From JBHELB01 sp041859045 (GTDB taxonomy: Bacteria > Hydrogenedentota > Hydrogenedentia > Hydrogenedentales > SLHB01), in contig JBHELB010000010.1 in NCBI GenBank assembly GCA_041859045.1, forward strand, positions 78,904-142,903: a stretch of 64,000 nt of DNA, read 5' to 3'. Shown in pieces: positions 26,112 through 35,641 of the stretch (the first letter of the stretch is position 1; each line of letters begins with the position of its first letter). Made by a program: the position numbers and the translations under genes. The notes under the pieces are model-generated. The model had not been told where the DNA came from, ran no database searches, and saw only the letters and a program-made list of their open reading frames with translations.

Positions 26112-27182
26112 ATGCCAGGGAAGAAAGCGGGTTTTACCCTCATCGAACTTCTGGTGGTCATTGCCATCATTGGTATTCTGGCGGCGATTCTGCTTCCGGC
26201 GTTGGCGCGCGCGCGTGAAGCGGCGCGGCGTTCTTCCTGCGCGAACAATCTGAAGCAGTTTGGCATCATCTTTAAGGTGTACGCGGGCGAGAATAGGGAC
26301 AAATACCCGCCTCACACCAATTGTCCGCCTACGGGTTGGCCGGTCTTCGCCTATAACGGCGTCTCAATCTATCCCGAGTATTGGACGGAACCTAACAACG
26401 CAATTTGCCCGTCCGATCCTCGCGCGGATTCCTTTGCGGAAGGGCTGTGGGAAGGTTCGGAGGACTATGCCGATTTGGTGAGATCCGTGGCCAGCAAACA
26501 TGCGCCCGGAACTCCCGCGAGCGACGCGTGTTACAACGCGGTGCTGTCGTTAAGCATCTCCTACCTCTATCTTCCCTGGGCCGCGGACGACTGCTCCAAA
26601 CTCGCCGATATCGCGATCACGATGATCAACTGGGAGATGTTCCATTTCTATGGTCCGATCCCGGGCGAGGTCCTCGACTACGACCGTGCGGGACCCGATG
26701 GAACCGATATCTGGGGCTGCACGTTTCCCGTCACGTATTACCACAAACGTTTCAACGGCGATTTGGCGGGAACGGACGGTGCGACAAACGGGTACGTGTT
26801 GGCGCACCAAGAGCCCGGCGAGACGCGCGATAGCGACGATTCCGGACATCCGTTGCCGTCGGTGTATTACCAGGTCAAGGAAGGCATCGAGCGGTTTTTC
26901 ATCACCGACATCAATAACCCAGCGGCTTCGGCGAAAGCACAGAGTCTGCTTCCCGTTATGATGGACGCATGGAGCCTTGGCGTGAGCGGCAACACGCTGG
27001 ACGCGGGAGAAGTCCCTTCGGCCCGCTTTAACCACTTGCCCGGCGGAGCGAACGTGCTGTTCATGGACGGACACGTGGAGTTCATACGCTATAAGACAAA
27101 GTACCCGGTCATGACCGGTCCTTCGGGCACCTTGGGGGAACTGCTGGCGGCGGCGCTCACCCGCGCCGGAGGCGGCGGGTAA
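26112..27182 (+). CDS. Prepilin-type cleavage/methylation protein with C-terminal H-X-DG domain
   Basis: A 356-aa type II secretion-like pseudopilin. The N terminus carries the prepilin peptidase site: basic leader, G-F-T-L-I-E-L-L with Glu at position +5, then the hydrophobic helix. Near the C terminus, NHLPGGANVLFMDGHVEF matches the prepilin-processing-associated H-X9-DG motif, here with one extra residue between H and DG. Such proteins are numerous in Planctomycetes, Lentisphaerae and related phyla and are thought to be exported or assembled by a Type IV/II-like system. AGGG precedes the ATG at 26112. No pilus genes are adjacent. The function of individual members is unknown. Confidence 0.88.
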   Translation: MPGKKAGFTLIELLVVIAIIGILAAILLPALARAREAARRSSCANNLKQFGIIFKVYAGENRDKYPPHTNCPPTGWPVFAYNGVSIYPEYWTEPNNAICPSDPRADSFAEGLWEGSEDYADLVRSVASKHAPGTPASDACYNAVLSLSISYLYLPWAADDCSKLADIAITMINWEMFHFYGPIPGEVLDYDRAGPDGTDIWGCTFPVTYYHKRFNGDLAGTDGATNGYVLAHQEPGETRDSDDSGHPLPSVYYQVKEGIERFFITDINNPAASAKAQSLLPVMMDAWSLGVSGNTLDAGEVPSARFNHLPGGANVLFMDGHVEFIRYKTKYPVMTGPSGTLGELLAAALTRAGGGG

Positions 27183-27197
27183 TAATTGCGTAACACC

Positions 27198-28223
27198 CTA
27201 GAAAAGTTTCCCTTGTGCGTCGCGATCTGGCACGTGAAGACCCAGGTGTTGGTACGCGCGCGGCATGGCGACGCGCCCTTGCTGGGTGCGCTTGATGAAG
27301 CCGATTTGGATGAGGAATGGCTCATGAACTTCCTCGAGCGTCTGCGCTTCCTCGCCAATCGCCACGGCAAGCGACGATAACCCGACCGGCCCGCCGCTGA
27401 ACCGTTCGATCAGCGCGTTCAGGATGGCGCGGTCCATATCGTCGAGTCCAAGCTCGTCAATGCGCAACATGCGCAGTGCGGCGTCCGCCATTTCGCGCGT
27501 GATTGTGCCGTCGCCCTTGACCAAGGCATAGTCGCGCACGCGGCGCAGCAGTCGGTTGGCGATGCGCGCGGTGCCGCGCGACCGCGAGGCGATCTCGAGT
27601 GCGCCGTCGGGTTCGGTGGTGACATCAAGCACCCGCGCCGAGCGTAGCACAATACGCCGCAATTCTTCAGGCGAGTAGAACTCGAAGCGGCAGTTGTCGC
27701 CAAACCGTGCGCGCAACGGTGGCGTTAATAGCCCCGCGCGCGTCGTGGCGCCGATCAAGGTGAACGGCTTGAGCCCGATCTTCATCGAGCGCGCCGTCGG
27801 GCCCTTGCCAAGCATAATGTCGACCTCAAAGTCTTCCATCGCCGAGTACAGCGTCTCCTCGACGGCGTGGTTGAGGCGGTGGATCTCGTCGATGAACAAT
27901 ACGTCGTGGTCTTCCAGCGACGTCAGAATCGCCGTGAGGTCGGCCTGACGTTCAATAACCGGCCCAGACGTGGCCTTAAAATCCACGCCCATTTCGTTGG
28001 CGAGAATGCGCGCCAGCGTCGTCTTTCCGAGCCCGGGCGGACCGCAGAGCAGCAGGTGATCGAGCGGCTCCTTGCGGGTTTTCGCCGCAGTGATGCCAAT
28101 CCGCAGCTTTTCCTTGATCGGCTCCTGGCCGGGGAAATCCTCGAGCCGCTGCGGGCGAATTTGTTCATCAAAGACGCGCTCATCTTCGATAGGTTTCGGG
28201 TCAAGCACTTCGTCGTGCGCCAT
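27198..28223 (-). CDS. ruvB: Holliday junction branch migration helicase RuvB
   Basis: A 341-aa AAA+ motor that drives branch migration of Holliday junctions with RuvA. Walker A GPPGLGKT is at residues 61-68 and Walker B VLFIDEIHRLNH has the DE at 112-113. Sensor 1 is in LIGATTRAGLL, and the arginine-finger region and the C-terminal winged helix (GGPVGLSSLA...) are intact. Length is normal. AAAGGTG lies 7 bases before the ATG. It follows ruvA by 4 bases in the usual ruvA-ruvB order. ruvC is not in the window. Confidence 0.98.
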   Translation of the reverse strand: MAHDEVLDPKPIEDERVFDEQIRPQRLEDFPGQEPIKEKLRIGITAAKTRKEPLDHLLLCGPPGLGKTTLARILANEMGVDFKATSGPVIERQADLTAILTSLEDHDVLFIDEIHRLNHAVEETLYSAMEDFEVDIMLGKGPTARSMKIGLKPFTLIGATTRAGLLTPPLRARFGDNCRFEFYSPEELRRIVLRSARVLDVTTEPDGALEIASRSRGTARIANRLLRRVRDYALVKGDGTITREMADAALRMLRIDELGLDDMDRAILNALIERFSGGPVGLSSLAVAIGEEAQTLEEVHEPFLIQIGFIKRTQQGRVAMPRAYQHLGLHVPDRDAQGKLF

Positions 28224-28227
28224 GCAG

Positions 28228-28830
28228 TTACACCTTTGCCATCGACCGCAGCGCGGCCTTCAACACGTCTTCGTCGGAAGCGCCCGCGCCCAGGGTCTTG
28301 CGGGCGGCTTGTGCGGCCCGGCGGGCCTCGGGCAACGTACAGCCCAAGGCGCACAGCGCGGCGATCGCGTCGTCTCGCTCGTCGTCATGTTCGGCCTCGG
28401 GCGCACCGAGAATCTCATCCAGCTCCGCGTCTTGGCCGAGCTTGGCCTTCATTTCGAGTATGATCCGTTGGGCCATTTTTTGTCCCACGCCGGGGACGCG
28501 CTTGAACGCGGCCACGTCATTGGTCTGCACGGCGCGGGCAAATTCCGGCACGCTCAACCCCGACAACACCGCGAGAGCCACCTTTGGCCCGACTCCGCTG
28601 ATTCCGAGCAACATGCGAAAAAGCGTACGCTCGTCTTCGCGCAGGAAACCGAAAATCTGGAACAGATCCTCGCGGATATGGCAGTGCGTGAGGAGGATAA
28701 CATCCTGCCCCTCGGTCATCTTGCGCTGAACCGAGGCAGGAACCCATACCTCATAGCCCACGCCGCCGACGTCCAGCTCGATCCATGCCGCCGTCTTGCG
28801 CGCCACTTGTCCTCGTAGAAAAGCAAACAT
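28228..28830 (-). CDS. ruvA: Holliday junction DNA-binding protein RuvA
   Basis: A 200-aa protein. The N-terminal OB fold opens MFAFLRGQVARK. The two helix-hairpin-helix motifs include LLGISGVGPKVALAVLSGL and FKRVPGVGQKMAQRII. The C-terminal domain III, which contacts RuvB, is separated by an acidic linker (about residues 135-150). The start at 28830 is fixed by the conserved N terminus; there is no good ribosome-binding site in front, although longer in-frame sequence exists upstream. RuvA tetramers hold the four-way junction while RuvB pumps DNA. Confidence 0.97.
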   Translation of the reverse strand: MFAFLRGQVARKTAAWIELDVGGVGYEVWVPASVQRKMTEGQDVILLTHCHIREDLFQIFGFLREDERTLFRMLLGISGVGPKVALAVLSGLSVPEFARAVQTNDVAAFKRVPGVGQKMAQRIILEMKAKLGQDAELDEILGAPEAEHDDERDDAIAALCALGCTLPEARRAAQAARKTLGAGASDEDVLKAALRSMAKV

Positions 28831-28924
28831 GACAGCATGGTAGAGAGTTTTCCGGGCAATTTCCACGACAAACAAATAAGGGACATGGTATACTTCTATT
28901 GTCGCCAAATAAGAGGACCGAGCG

Positions 28925-29443
28925 ATGCGAACGGTCTGTGCTTGGTGCAAAACGGAGCTGACGCCGCTGCCGTCCGGGACGCCCGTCCCTGAAAACGGAT
29001 TGGTCAGCCACGGAATCTGCAGTTCCTGTGCGGAAAAGATCTTGCAGCAAATGGGCACGCCGCTTCACAAGTATCTCGACACCTTAGGTGCGCCGGTCGT
29101 GTTGGTGGATTCGGATGGAGTGGTGCGAACTGCAAACAGCTTAGCTCAGGACCTGTTAGGCAAGGAACTGGTCGATATTGAAAATCTGAAGGGCGGCGAT
29201 GTTTTCGAGTGCATTCATGCTTTCGAACCCGGTGGTTGTGGCGGTACCACTCACTGCAACGGCTGCGTCATCCGTAGGACCGTAATGGACTCTTTCCGGA
29301 CCGGTCTGCCGCATCTGCGTGAGCCGGCCCTCCTGACTCGCCGAAATGGCGACGGTAGTCAAGAGACGACCCTGCTGATCTCCACCGAACGCGTCGGGCC
29401 TGTTGTGCTGCTTCGCGTGGATTCAATCTCGCCAGGCGAGTAG
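28925..29443 (+). CDS. Zn-ribbon and PAS domain protein
   Basis: A 172-aa cytoplasmic protein. The N terminus has C-x-x-C (CAWC, residues 5-8) and a second pair in SHGICSSCA (about 28-36), forming a likely zinc knuckle. The PAS core begins around residue 52 (LGAPVVLVDSDGVVRTAN). It contains an unusual Cys cluster, GGCGGTTHCNGCVIRRTV, that recurs in PAS proteins of many anaerobes and could hold metal or heme. There is no kinase or other output domain. GAGGA lies 7 bases before the ATG. It is followed 206 bases later by a chemoreceptor gene on the same strand, so it may be a soluble sensor connected with it. Confidence 0.72.
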   Translation: MRTVCAWCKTELTPLPSGTPVPENGLVSHGICSSCAEKILQQMGTPLHKYLDTLGAPVVLVDSDGVVRTANSLAQDLLGKELVDIENLKGGDVFECIHAFEPGGCGGTTHCNGCVIRRTVMDSFRTGLPHLREPALLTRRNGDGSQETTLLISTERVGPVVLLRVDSISPGE

Positions 29444-29649
29444 GCCGCATTCATGAGCACGCCGCAGCGATGGGCCCCAAAGACGGCAAAAAACTGCTTC
29501 TTCCCGCTCGCCTCGCTCCTTGTGATTCTGCTTTCTGAGATGGAGAGATATCTGTAGAGATTGGCGCACTCGTGTGCTAGACTTCCGTAGGCAGGGCGCT
29601 GGAAAGGGAGCCGAAAACACCGTACTACGGTTGTGATGGAGGGAGTTCC

Positions 29650-31521
29650 ATGCGGCTTTCCACGAAAATCGTCCTGCTTGTGCTTCTGTTCGTGATACCG
29701 CTGAGCGGTGCCATCATTTACTTTATACTCACCGGACTCAACAAAGACATCCGCTTCGCCGAACAGGAGCTTCGTGGGAACACCTACCAGCTCGCGGTGG
29801 AGGACTTCTTTGCCGCGGTCAGCGCACACCAACTGTCCGCCTTGCGCGCCAAGCGTGACGGCTTATCGTCGACGGCTCTTCGGGAAGCCTCACAGAGAGC
29901 TGATGAGGCGCTGGCCGAACTGGCAAGAGTCGATCACGAATTAGGCCTCCAACTCGATTTCACTCCGGCCGGACTGGAGAGCCGAGGAAGGGCGGACGCC
30001 CATTTTCCTAAAGTGGCAAAGGCATGGCAATCGATCGCCGCAGCGAACAGCAACGCCGATCTGCGCGAGCTTTCCGATCGATACACACCGCTCTGCGCGG
30101 CATTGCGTGCGATGGTTGCGCAGGCAGGTGATACATCGAACCTGATTCTAGATCCAGACCTAGATAGCTACTATCTTATGGATATAACGCTTCTGGCCTT
30201 GCCGCAGAGCCAAGACCGCATTCGGTCCATCGCCGCATGGCTTCTGTCTTTACCCTCTTCCGGCGATCTCGCCCCCGCCGACCAAGTAAGACTCGCTGTG
30301 TACGCGGCGATGATACGCGAGGCGGACCAGGGACGTATCAGCGGGGATCTGCAGACCGTCCTAAATGAAGATGCGAAGTTCTACGGCAAGAGTCCCACCG
30401 CCGAGGCTAATCTGACGCCAACCATCGAGAGATATTCCAGCGCCGTGCTTGCGTTGGCGCAAGCGCTTGAAGATGCGTCAAAAGGAAAACCAGACTTTTC
30501 TCTGCTCGCGACGTCCGCCGAAAAAGCCATGCAGGCCAGTTTTGACGCTATGGAACCGAGCATCAAGGAACTCGACATGCTTCTGAATAGTCGCATTGGC
30601 GCTATCCGTGACAGTCGCTTCCTCGCCCTGCTTACCACATGCCTGCTGCTTGCAGTCGCATGCGTTGGGGCGGCGTTCTTCCTGCGAAGCATTACGGCGC
30701 CGCTGTACAGGTTTATTGCGCAAACTTCCGAACATACGCGCCTCGTTTCGGGTGATGCGAGACGCGTCGCCACATCAGGCCGGGCAATGGCCGCACGCAT
30801 TCTTACCCAGGCCTCAAGCCTCGAGCAAACGAGTGCCGCAATTTACGAGATGGCCTCGGTCACCCGCGAGAATGCCCGAACGGCAAGCACCGCGATGTCG
30901 CTCCTAACACAGGCGCAAGCGGCCGCAGAGGAGGGTGCCCAACGCATCCGCATGCTGGAAGACAGGATCCAGCGTATCGCGGCGGAGGCCGACGAAACCA
31001 TGAAGATTATCGGGACAATTCAGGGCATCGCCGCGCAAACCAATCTGCTTGCGCTCAACGCTGCGGTCGAGGCTGAACGGGCCGGTGAAGCGGGCCGAGG
31101 GTTTGCCGTTGTCGCGGGCGAGGTGCGCCGGCTCGCGGAACGCTCGTCGGACGCCGCGAAGGAAACCTCAGCGCTTATAGAGTCATCTCGCAAACAGACC
31201 CAGAGCGGAGTTGAGGCTGCGCACAGTGTTGTCGAGCTCTTCGGGCGCACGCGCGATGCCCTCGGACAATTGGGGCACCTTGTCGTCAGCGTCTCGACCG
31301 CCTCGGACGAGCAAGCGAAAGGCTCGGAGCAAGTTAGCCTCGCTGTAGCCGAGATCGATAAGGCGACTCAGGCAAACTCGGCGCTCGCGGATGATGTCGC
31401 AGACTCCGGAAGCAAGCTGCTTCGCCAGGCGCTGGCCCTGTCGGGATCGGTCCATGTCCTCAAGATACTAGTAAAGGGGCATGCCGCTGAAACGGCGGGG
31501 GCTGCCTCCTCCGAAAGCTGA
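29650..31521 (+). CDS. Methyl-accepting chemotaxis protein
   Basis: A 623-aa chemoreceptor. TM1 is at about residues 7-29, a periplasmic helical sensing region spans about 30-318 and TM2 is near 320-342. After TM2 there is no clear HAMP domain; a short segment rich in charged residues leads directly into the signalling coiled coil. The hairpin tip is the highly conserved IAAQTNLLALNAAVEAERAGE (about residues 458-478), which binds CheA and CheW. No che genes are in the window. The ATG has GGAGGG at a good distance. The ligand is unknown. Confidence 0.9.
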   Translation: MRLSTKIVLLVLLFVIPLSGAIIYFILTGLNKDIRFAEQELRGNTYQLAVEDFFAAVSAHQLSALRAKRDGLSSTALREASQRADEALAELARVDHELGLQLDFTPAGLESRGRADAHFPKVAKAWQSIAAANSNADLRELSDRYTPLCAALRAMVAQAGDTSNLILDPDLDSYYLMDITLLALPQSQDRIRSIAAWLLSLPSSGDLAPADQVRLAVYAAMIREADQGRISGDLQTVLNEDAKFYGKSPTAEANLTPTIERYSSAVLALAQALEDASKGKPDFSLLATSAEKAMQASFDAMEPSIKELDMLLNSRIGAIRDSRFLALLTTCLLLAVACVGAAFFLRSITAPLYRFIAQTSEHTRLVSGDARRVATSGRAMAARILTQASSLEQTSAAIYEMASVTRENARTASTAMSLLTQAQAAAEEGAQRIRMLEDRIQRIAAEADETMKIIGTIQGIAAQTNLLALNAAVEAERAGEAGRGFAVVAGEVRRLAERSSDAAKETSALIESSRKQTQSGVEAAHSVVELFGRTRDALGQLGHLVVSVSTASDEQAKGSEQVSLAVAEIDKATQANSALADDVADSGSKLLRQALALSGSVHVLKILVKGHAAETAGAASSES

Positions 31522-31636
31522 ACCGACCAAAGCCGACCCCGCGAATTTCTGCGTGAGGGCGTTAGCCCCACGGATTTCGGTTGTTCGTGCCGCCAGGATG
31601 ACTGCGCCTCGGTTCGAGTAGGGCCGACGCCTTTCG

Positions 31637-33868
31637 CTACCGCAAGAGCGTTTTCCCCGTTTCGCTATCGAGGATCACGGTGGACCAAGGTTCGAGGCTG
31701 ATCTTCACTTTCTTGCCGTTATGTAACGTCAGGGTCCGTTTGCCGCCGGTTTCGGTGTGGATCCACAACACCCCGCCGCCCGCGCTCACCACGTCGTTCT
31801 TTTCGTTGTAGATGTGCGCGCCGGACTGCCGGAAAATCTCCCGCATGAGGGGCGGGTGTTTCAGGGGCAATGCCGAATACCACACGGTAGCTCCGTTGAT
31901 CTTCTTGCGGGCCAGCGCCACCTCGACCGAACCGCCATAGTAGGCAAGCGTCTCCGCCTCGGAGTCGACCACCTGGAAGGTCGGCGCGGTCCAAGCGTCT
32001 CGGACGCGTGCGTCGATCCGCGTTTCGGGAAACTTCGGCGTGATGCTGCCCTCGCGCAGGAGCAGTTGCGGCTGCAGGTTCACCGTGGACTTCTCGATCT
32101 TCATTCCCACCGTATCCGCCACGCGCTCCGTGCTCAACCGTTCGCCGTCCACGTAGCCCGGCGCATACACCCACACCACCGTCCGCCCCGGCGTAACCAC
32201 CTTCTCTCGGATGAGCGCGCGATGCGCCTCGCTCAGATACGGTGTGAAGCCGAACACCACCGTCTTGTACCGCGACAAATCAACGTCGCCAAGGTCGTTG
32301 AGGTGAACCAGGTCAAACGCAACGCCGCTTTTGTACGCGCCCGCCACCGTCTCGTTCAATGCCTCAAGCGACAACGTCTCGGTGCGGTCCCAATGCGCAT
32401 CCTGGTTGTACAAGGACAGGTAGTGCGGCGCCATGTAGTAGAAACATTCGGTGTCGTAAACGAACAGAACGTCGGCGGGATTCGTGTACGGTTTGTCCAA
32501 CAACTCCCCGGACAGTTTCAGCAGTCTGCCCGTCTCCTCCTTCAACGCGGGATGCGCCCACCACTTGCCGGCCCCCTTGTCGCCACCGGGGCCGAAATCA
32601 AGCCACCACATCCCCTGCCCAAGCGTATAGCAGTGCGCGGTGTTCCGGCGCATCGCAGCGATGTCCCCTTCGACCGTGGTCGGGTAAAAGGGCCCAGGGC
32701 GCTGGAAATTGTCACCCACGTGTGTGGGATGGTCGTTCTCGTTGAGCCAGAGTTTGCCGTGCATGCGCAGGCTTTCCCATAGGCAGCGGTAATGGCCCGA
32801 GCCACCCAGAAAACGCGAATCGAACTCGTAGCTGAACGGCGACGACAGAAAATCGATATAGGGCGACTCGATCACCCGCTTCATCTCCAAGTGCCCGCCC
32901 GACGCCTGGTGCGTGAGATGAAGGAAATAAGCGTGAAACGTACCTACAATAACCGGGCGCGTCCACGCCTCTTTCGCGATACGGCAAAACTCGATGGGAA
33001 CGTCCGCCACCAGCTCCTGGTGACATTTGTAATAGTCGATCGCCTGCCGTTCCTTCTGAGGATCGCGGAACATCCGCTCGGAAGTTTTGAAGCGCTCCGG
33101 CACCCCCGGGACCTCGGCCGTGTCGAAGGTAACGTCGGGCTTGTTCCACGCGCTTCGCAACGCGTCGTCCGTCGCATACTTCGCGCGCAGCCATTGCCGA
33201 AAATGACGCGTCATGGCGGGACCGTTATCCGGCTCGAACTCGAACTTCGGGTAAAACCACTCGTGCCATTCCCCACCGACGACCAACAACCCAAACACCG
33301 CGTTTCCCTCAGGCGACGCGGATAGCTCATGCAACAACTTTCGTAGTTGCTCGCCGGTGTCTCGACGCCAGACCTCTGAGGCAAAGCTAGGCGTCTTCCA
33401 GTTATCTGGATTTTGGCGCACGCTCTCAGGAATCTGTGTACCTGCTCGCAACGTCCATCCAATCAGTTCCTGCGGGTGCTGTTCTGTCCACCAGCCCGGT
33501 GCCCACACCACTACGCGCAACAAGACGCGGGCATCGGGCCGCACCTGTTGGATGGCGCGAATCTGACGCTTCACGCGCTCGACGTCCAGCCCCTCTGGAC
33601 GCCAAATCCCGCCGAGCGAGACCTGACACCCAAACAAGCGATACCCTTGACTGGCAAAGTCCCGCAGCGTTTCCTGTGCTTCTGGCCGCCAAGGCTCGCC
33701 GGAGGGTGCTCCCATGAGGTGATAGATGAACGGGGCTTCCGGCTTGCCGTCAATGAAAATCGTCTGTCGCCCCATATACGGACCCACCCAGGAACCGCTG
33801 TCCGCGCCATGGGCCGCCAACGAGCAACCGAGGAGAACCAGAGAGAGGCCGACTTGCTGTATGTGCAT
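31637..33868 (-). CDS. Secreted glycoside-hydrolase-like protein (GH42-like fold)
   Basis: A 743-aa exported protein with a signal peptide (cut after about residue 22, AAHG-AD). The first 420 residues look like a TIM-barrel glycosidase of the beta-galactosidase type (GH42-like). Examples are VGGEWHEWFYPKF with a possible acid/base Glu and LWLNENDHPTH with a possible nucleophile Glu. A Rossmann-like trimerisation-type domain follows (about residues 440-600), then a beta-sandwich. The start has AAGGA about 7 bases upstream. Convergent with the chemoreceptor, it stands alone. The substrate is probably a plant or algal polysaccharide, but the family assignment is tentative. Confidence 0.65.
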   Translation of the reverse strand: MHIQQVGLSLVLLGCSLAAHGADSGSWVGPYMGRQTIFIDGKPEAPFIYHLMGAPSGEPWRPEAQETLRDFASQGYRLFGCQVSLGGIWRPEGLDVERVKRQIRAIQQVRPDARVLLRVVVWAPGWWTEQHPQELIGWTLRAGTQIPESVRQNPDNWKTPSFASEVWRRDTGEQLRKLLHELSASPEGNAVFGLLVVGGEWHEWFYPKFEFEPDNGPAMTRHFRQWLRAKYATDDALRSAWNKPDVTFDTAEVPGVPERFKTSERMFRDPQKERQAIDYYKCHQELVADVPIEFCRIAKEAWTRPVIVGTFHAYFLHLTHQASGGHLEMKRVIESPYIDFLSSPFSYEFDSRFLGGSGHYRCLWESLRMHGKLWLNENDHPTHVGDNFQRPGPFYPTTVEGDIAAMRRNTAHCYTLGQGMWWLDFGPGGDKGAGKWWAHPALKEETGRLLKLSGELLDKPYTNPADVLFVYDTECFYYMAPHYLSLYNQDAHWDRTETLSLEALNETVAGAYKSGVAFDLVHLNDLGDVDLSRYKTVVFGFTPYLSEAHRALIREKVVTPGRTVVWVYAPGYVDGERLSTERVADTVGMKIEKSTVNLQPQLLLREGSITPKFPETRIDARVRDAWTAPTFQVVDSEAETLAYYGGSVEVALARKKINGATVWYSALPLKHPPLMREIFRQSGAHIYNEKNDVVSAGGGVLWIHTETGGKRTLTLHNGKKVKISLEPWSTVILDSETGKTLLR

Positions 33869-34275
33869 GAGGAGATCCTTTGCTCAAAGCGAACTAATTT
33901 CAATCAAGTAACGACTATATTAATCAATTTCTGCTCATAAAACAACCCGAATCCATATCGTCCACCGGAAGTCGCGAAGCCCTTCTGCCTCGGTTCCGGG
34001 CGTTTGAAACGAAATATGCGTGGGCTTAAGGCGAGCGCTCCGGCCATTAATTACAGCAAAAACACCTGCGAGAAACCAGATGTAAGACGCTCACAATCTG
34101 GGGTTTGTTGAACGCTCCCGAGCGTCGCTTGACCGCTTCCAGGGCAGAACGTACAATACTCGCTCAACGGACGGGGCGTTTTGGCCGCGAAACGGGGAAA
34201 ATGAGGCGCTTTGTGGTAGAGGCGCCATTTTTCGCGGACGGCCCGGGCGGCGCGCCGTCACGGAAGGAGCGAGCC
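33869..34275. other. Intergenic region with the serC promoter
   Basis: About 400 bases between the divergent glycosidase and serC genes. It holds the serC promoter pair at 34129-34157 and a leader of about 110 bases; nothing else is supportable. Confidence 0.5.
34129..34157 (+). promoter_or_regulatory. Probable sigma70 promoter of serC
   Basis: TTGACC (34129-34134), a 17-base spacer and TACAAT (34152-34157), each five of six consensus positions. Expected transcription start is near 34164. Confidence 0.65.
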
Positions 34276-35370
34276 ATGGAACAGCGATTGTACAACTTCT
34301 CGGCGGGCCCGGCGGCGTTGCCGCTCGCGGCACTGGAAAAGGCGCAGCGCGAGTTGCTCGTATTGCCGGGGGCCGGAGCCTCAGTCATGGAGATCAGCCA
34401 TCGCTCGAAGCAGTTCTCGGCGGTGCTCGAGAAGGCGAAGTCGAATATCGCGCAGTTGCTCAAGCTGCCGAGCGAATACAAAGTGCTGTTCTTGCAGGGC
34501 GGCGCGTCGATGCAGTTCTCGATGATCCCGATGAACTTCTTGCGCGGTTCCAGCGAAGCGGCCGATTACTTGCTGACCGGGGCGTGGGGCAAGAAAGCGC
34601 TCAAGGAAGCGCGGAAGGAAGGCCCGACGAGCGTCGTGTGGGACGGCAAGGAAGAGGGGTACTCCCGCGTACCGGCGCAGTCCGAACTGAAGCTGAATCC
34701 CAAAGCGCCGTACTGCCACATCACCTCGAACGAGACGATCGAAGGCGTCGAGTTTACGGCGTTCCCTGACACCGCAGGCGTGCCGTTGGTGTGCGATGCG
34801 TCGTCGGACTTTCTGTCGCAGCCCGTGGACGTGCGCCCCTTCGGCTTGATCTACGCGGGCGCGCAGAAGAACGTCGGTCCGTCGGGCGTAGTGGTGGCGA
34901 TTGTGCGCGAGGACATGCTTGCGCGAGTGCCCAAGGGCTTGCCGACGATGCTCGACTACGCGATGATGGCTGAGAACGATTCGCTGTACAACACACCGCC
35001 GACGTTTGGCATCTACCTGATTATGCTGGTGACGGATTGGCTGCTCGAGACCATTGGCGGGCTCGACAAGATGGCCGAGATCAACCGCCAGAAGGCGAAG
35101 ATGCTGTACGACGCGATCGATGCGAGCGGCGGCTACTACCGCGGACATGCGCAGGCGGCCAGCCGGTCGATCATGAACGTCACGTGGCGTCTGCCAAGCG
35201 AAGAACTTGAGGCAAGTTTCGTGAAGGAAGCCAAGGCCGCGGGCCTCGATGCGCTCAAGGGCCACCGCTCCGTCGGCGGCATCCGGGCGTCCATCTACAA
35301 CGCCATGCCCACCGAAGGCGTCAAGGCGTTGTGCGATTTCATGACGGCGTTCAAGGCGAAGAACGGCTAG
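34276..35370 (+). CDS. serC: Phosphoserine aminotransferase
   Basis: A 364-aa PLP enzyme that converts 3-phosphohydroxypyruvate and glutamate to phosphoserine in serine synthesis (and the parallel step of pyridoxal phosphate synthesis). The N terminus NFSAGPAALPLAAL is diagnostic. The PLP lysine is Lys198 in LIYAGAQKNVGPSG, and the C-terminal region GHRSVGGIRASIYNA is typical of SerC. Length is normal. AAGGAG stands 6 bases before the ATG, which settles the start at 34276 although the frame is open further upstream. It has its own promoter and terminator. Confidence 0.97.
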   Translation: MEQRLYNFSAGPAALPLAALEKAQRELLVLPGAGASVMEISHRSKQFSAVLEKAKSNIAQLLKLPSEYKVLFLQGGASMQFSMIPMNFLRGSSEAADYLLTGAWGKKALKEARKEGPTSVVWDGKEEGYSRVPAQSELKLNPKAPYCHITSNETIEGVEFTAFPDTAGVPLVCDASSDFLSQPVDVRPFGLIYAGAQKNVGPSGVVVAIVREDMLARVPKGLPTMLDYAMMAENDSLYNTPPTFGIYLIMLVTDWLLETIGGLDKMAEINRQKAKMLYDAIDASGGYYRGHAQAASRSIMNVTWRLPSEELEASFVKEAKAAGLDALKGHRSVGGIRASIYNAMPTEGVKALCDFMTAFKAKNG

Positions 35371-35391
35371 GCTGTCTCAAAAACAAACAAT

Positions 35392-35428
35392 GGGGACACC
35401 CTTTCCTATGAGAGGGTGTCCCCTTCGC
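35392..35428. terminator. Bidirectional terminator between serC and the small-gene operon
   Basis: A perfect 11-bp stem, GGGGACACCCT (35392-35402) with AGGGTGTCCCC (35413-35423). On the plus strand TTCGCTTCTTTTT follows; on the minus strand ATTGTTTGTTTTT follows. It can end serC and also the four-gene minus-strand operon. Confidence 0.8.
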
Positions 35429-35442
35429 TTCTTTTTGCTGTT

Positions 35443-35616
35443 CTAGTTGCTGGTCGTGCCCTTGAACGAGACACCCCAGGACATCGAACGGAGGAACGAA
35501 GAGAGATTGACTAGCAATTCTTCAACGAACTGAAGGATCGCCTGGAAATTGGAGCCGCTGACGGCGACCGCCGGGGTCTTCGATATAGCGCGACAATGCG
35601 TGCGATGCGTGTTCAT
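35443..35616 (-). CDS. Small protein D of a four-gene cluster (57 aa)
   Basis: The last of four tiny minus-strand genes. The product starts MNTHRTHCRAISKTPAVAVS, contains one long hydrophobic amphipathic stretch (about residues 25-45) and ends in a Thr/Ser-rich tail. Its N terminus shares the pattern H...I-[ST]-[QRK]-x-P-x-[VM]-A with small proteins A and C. GAGGA about 6 bases before the ATG is an excellent ribosome-binding site. It lies 25 bases after gene C. I do not recognise a family. Short peptides with a common N-terminal part and a variable helix could be leader-type or membrane-active peptides; no modifying enzyme, protease or exporter is adjacent. Confidence 0.55.
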   Translation of the reverse strand: MNTHRTHCRAISKTPAVAVSGSNFQAILQFVEELLVNLSSFLRSMSWGVSFKGTTSN

Positions 35617-35641
35617 GTTTCTTCCTCGTGTGTTTCGCGAA

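Noticed and set aside
31757..32782. 341-codon plus-strand frame
   Set aside because: It is antisense to the well-supported secreted glycosidase-like gene; composition is rich in Arg and His.
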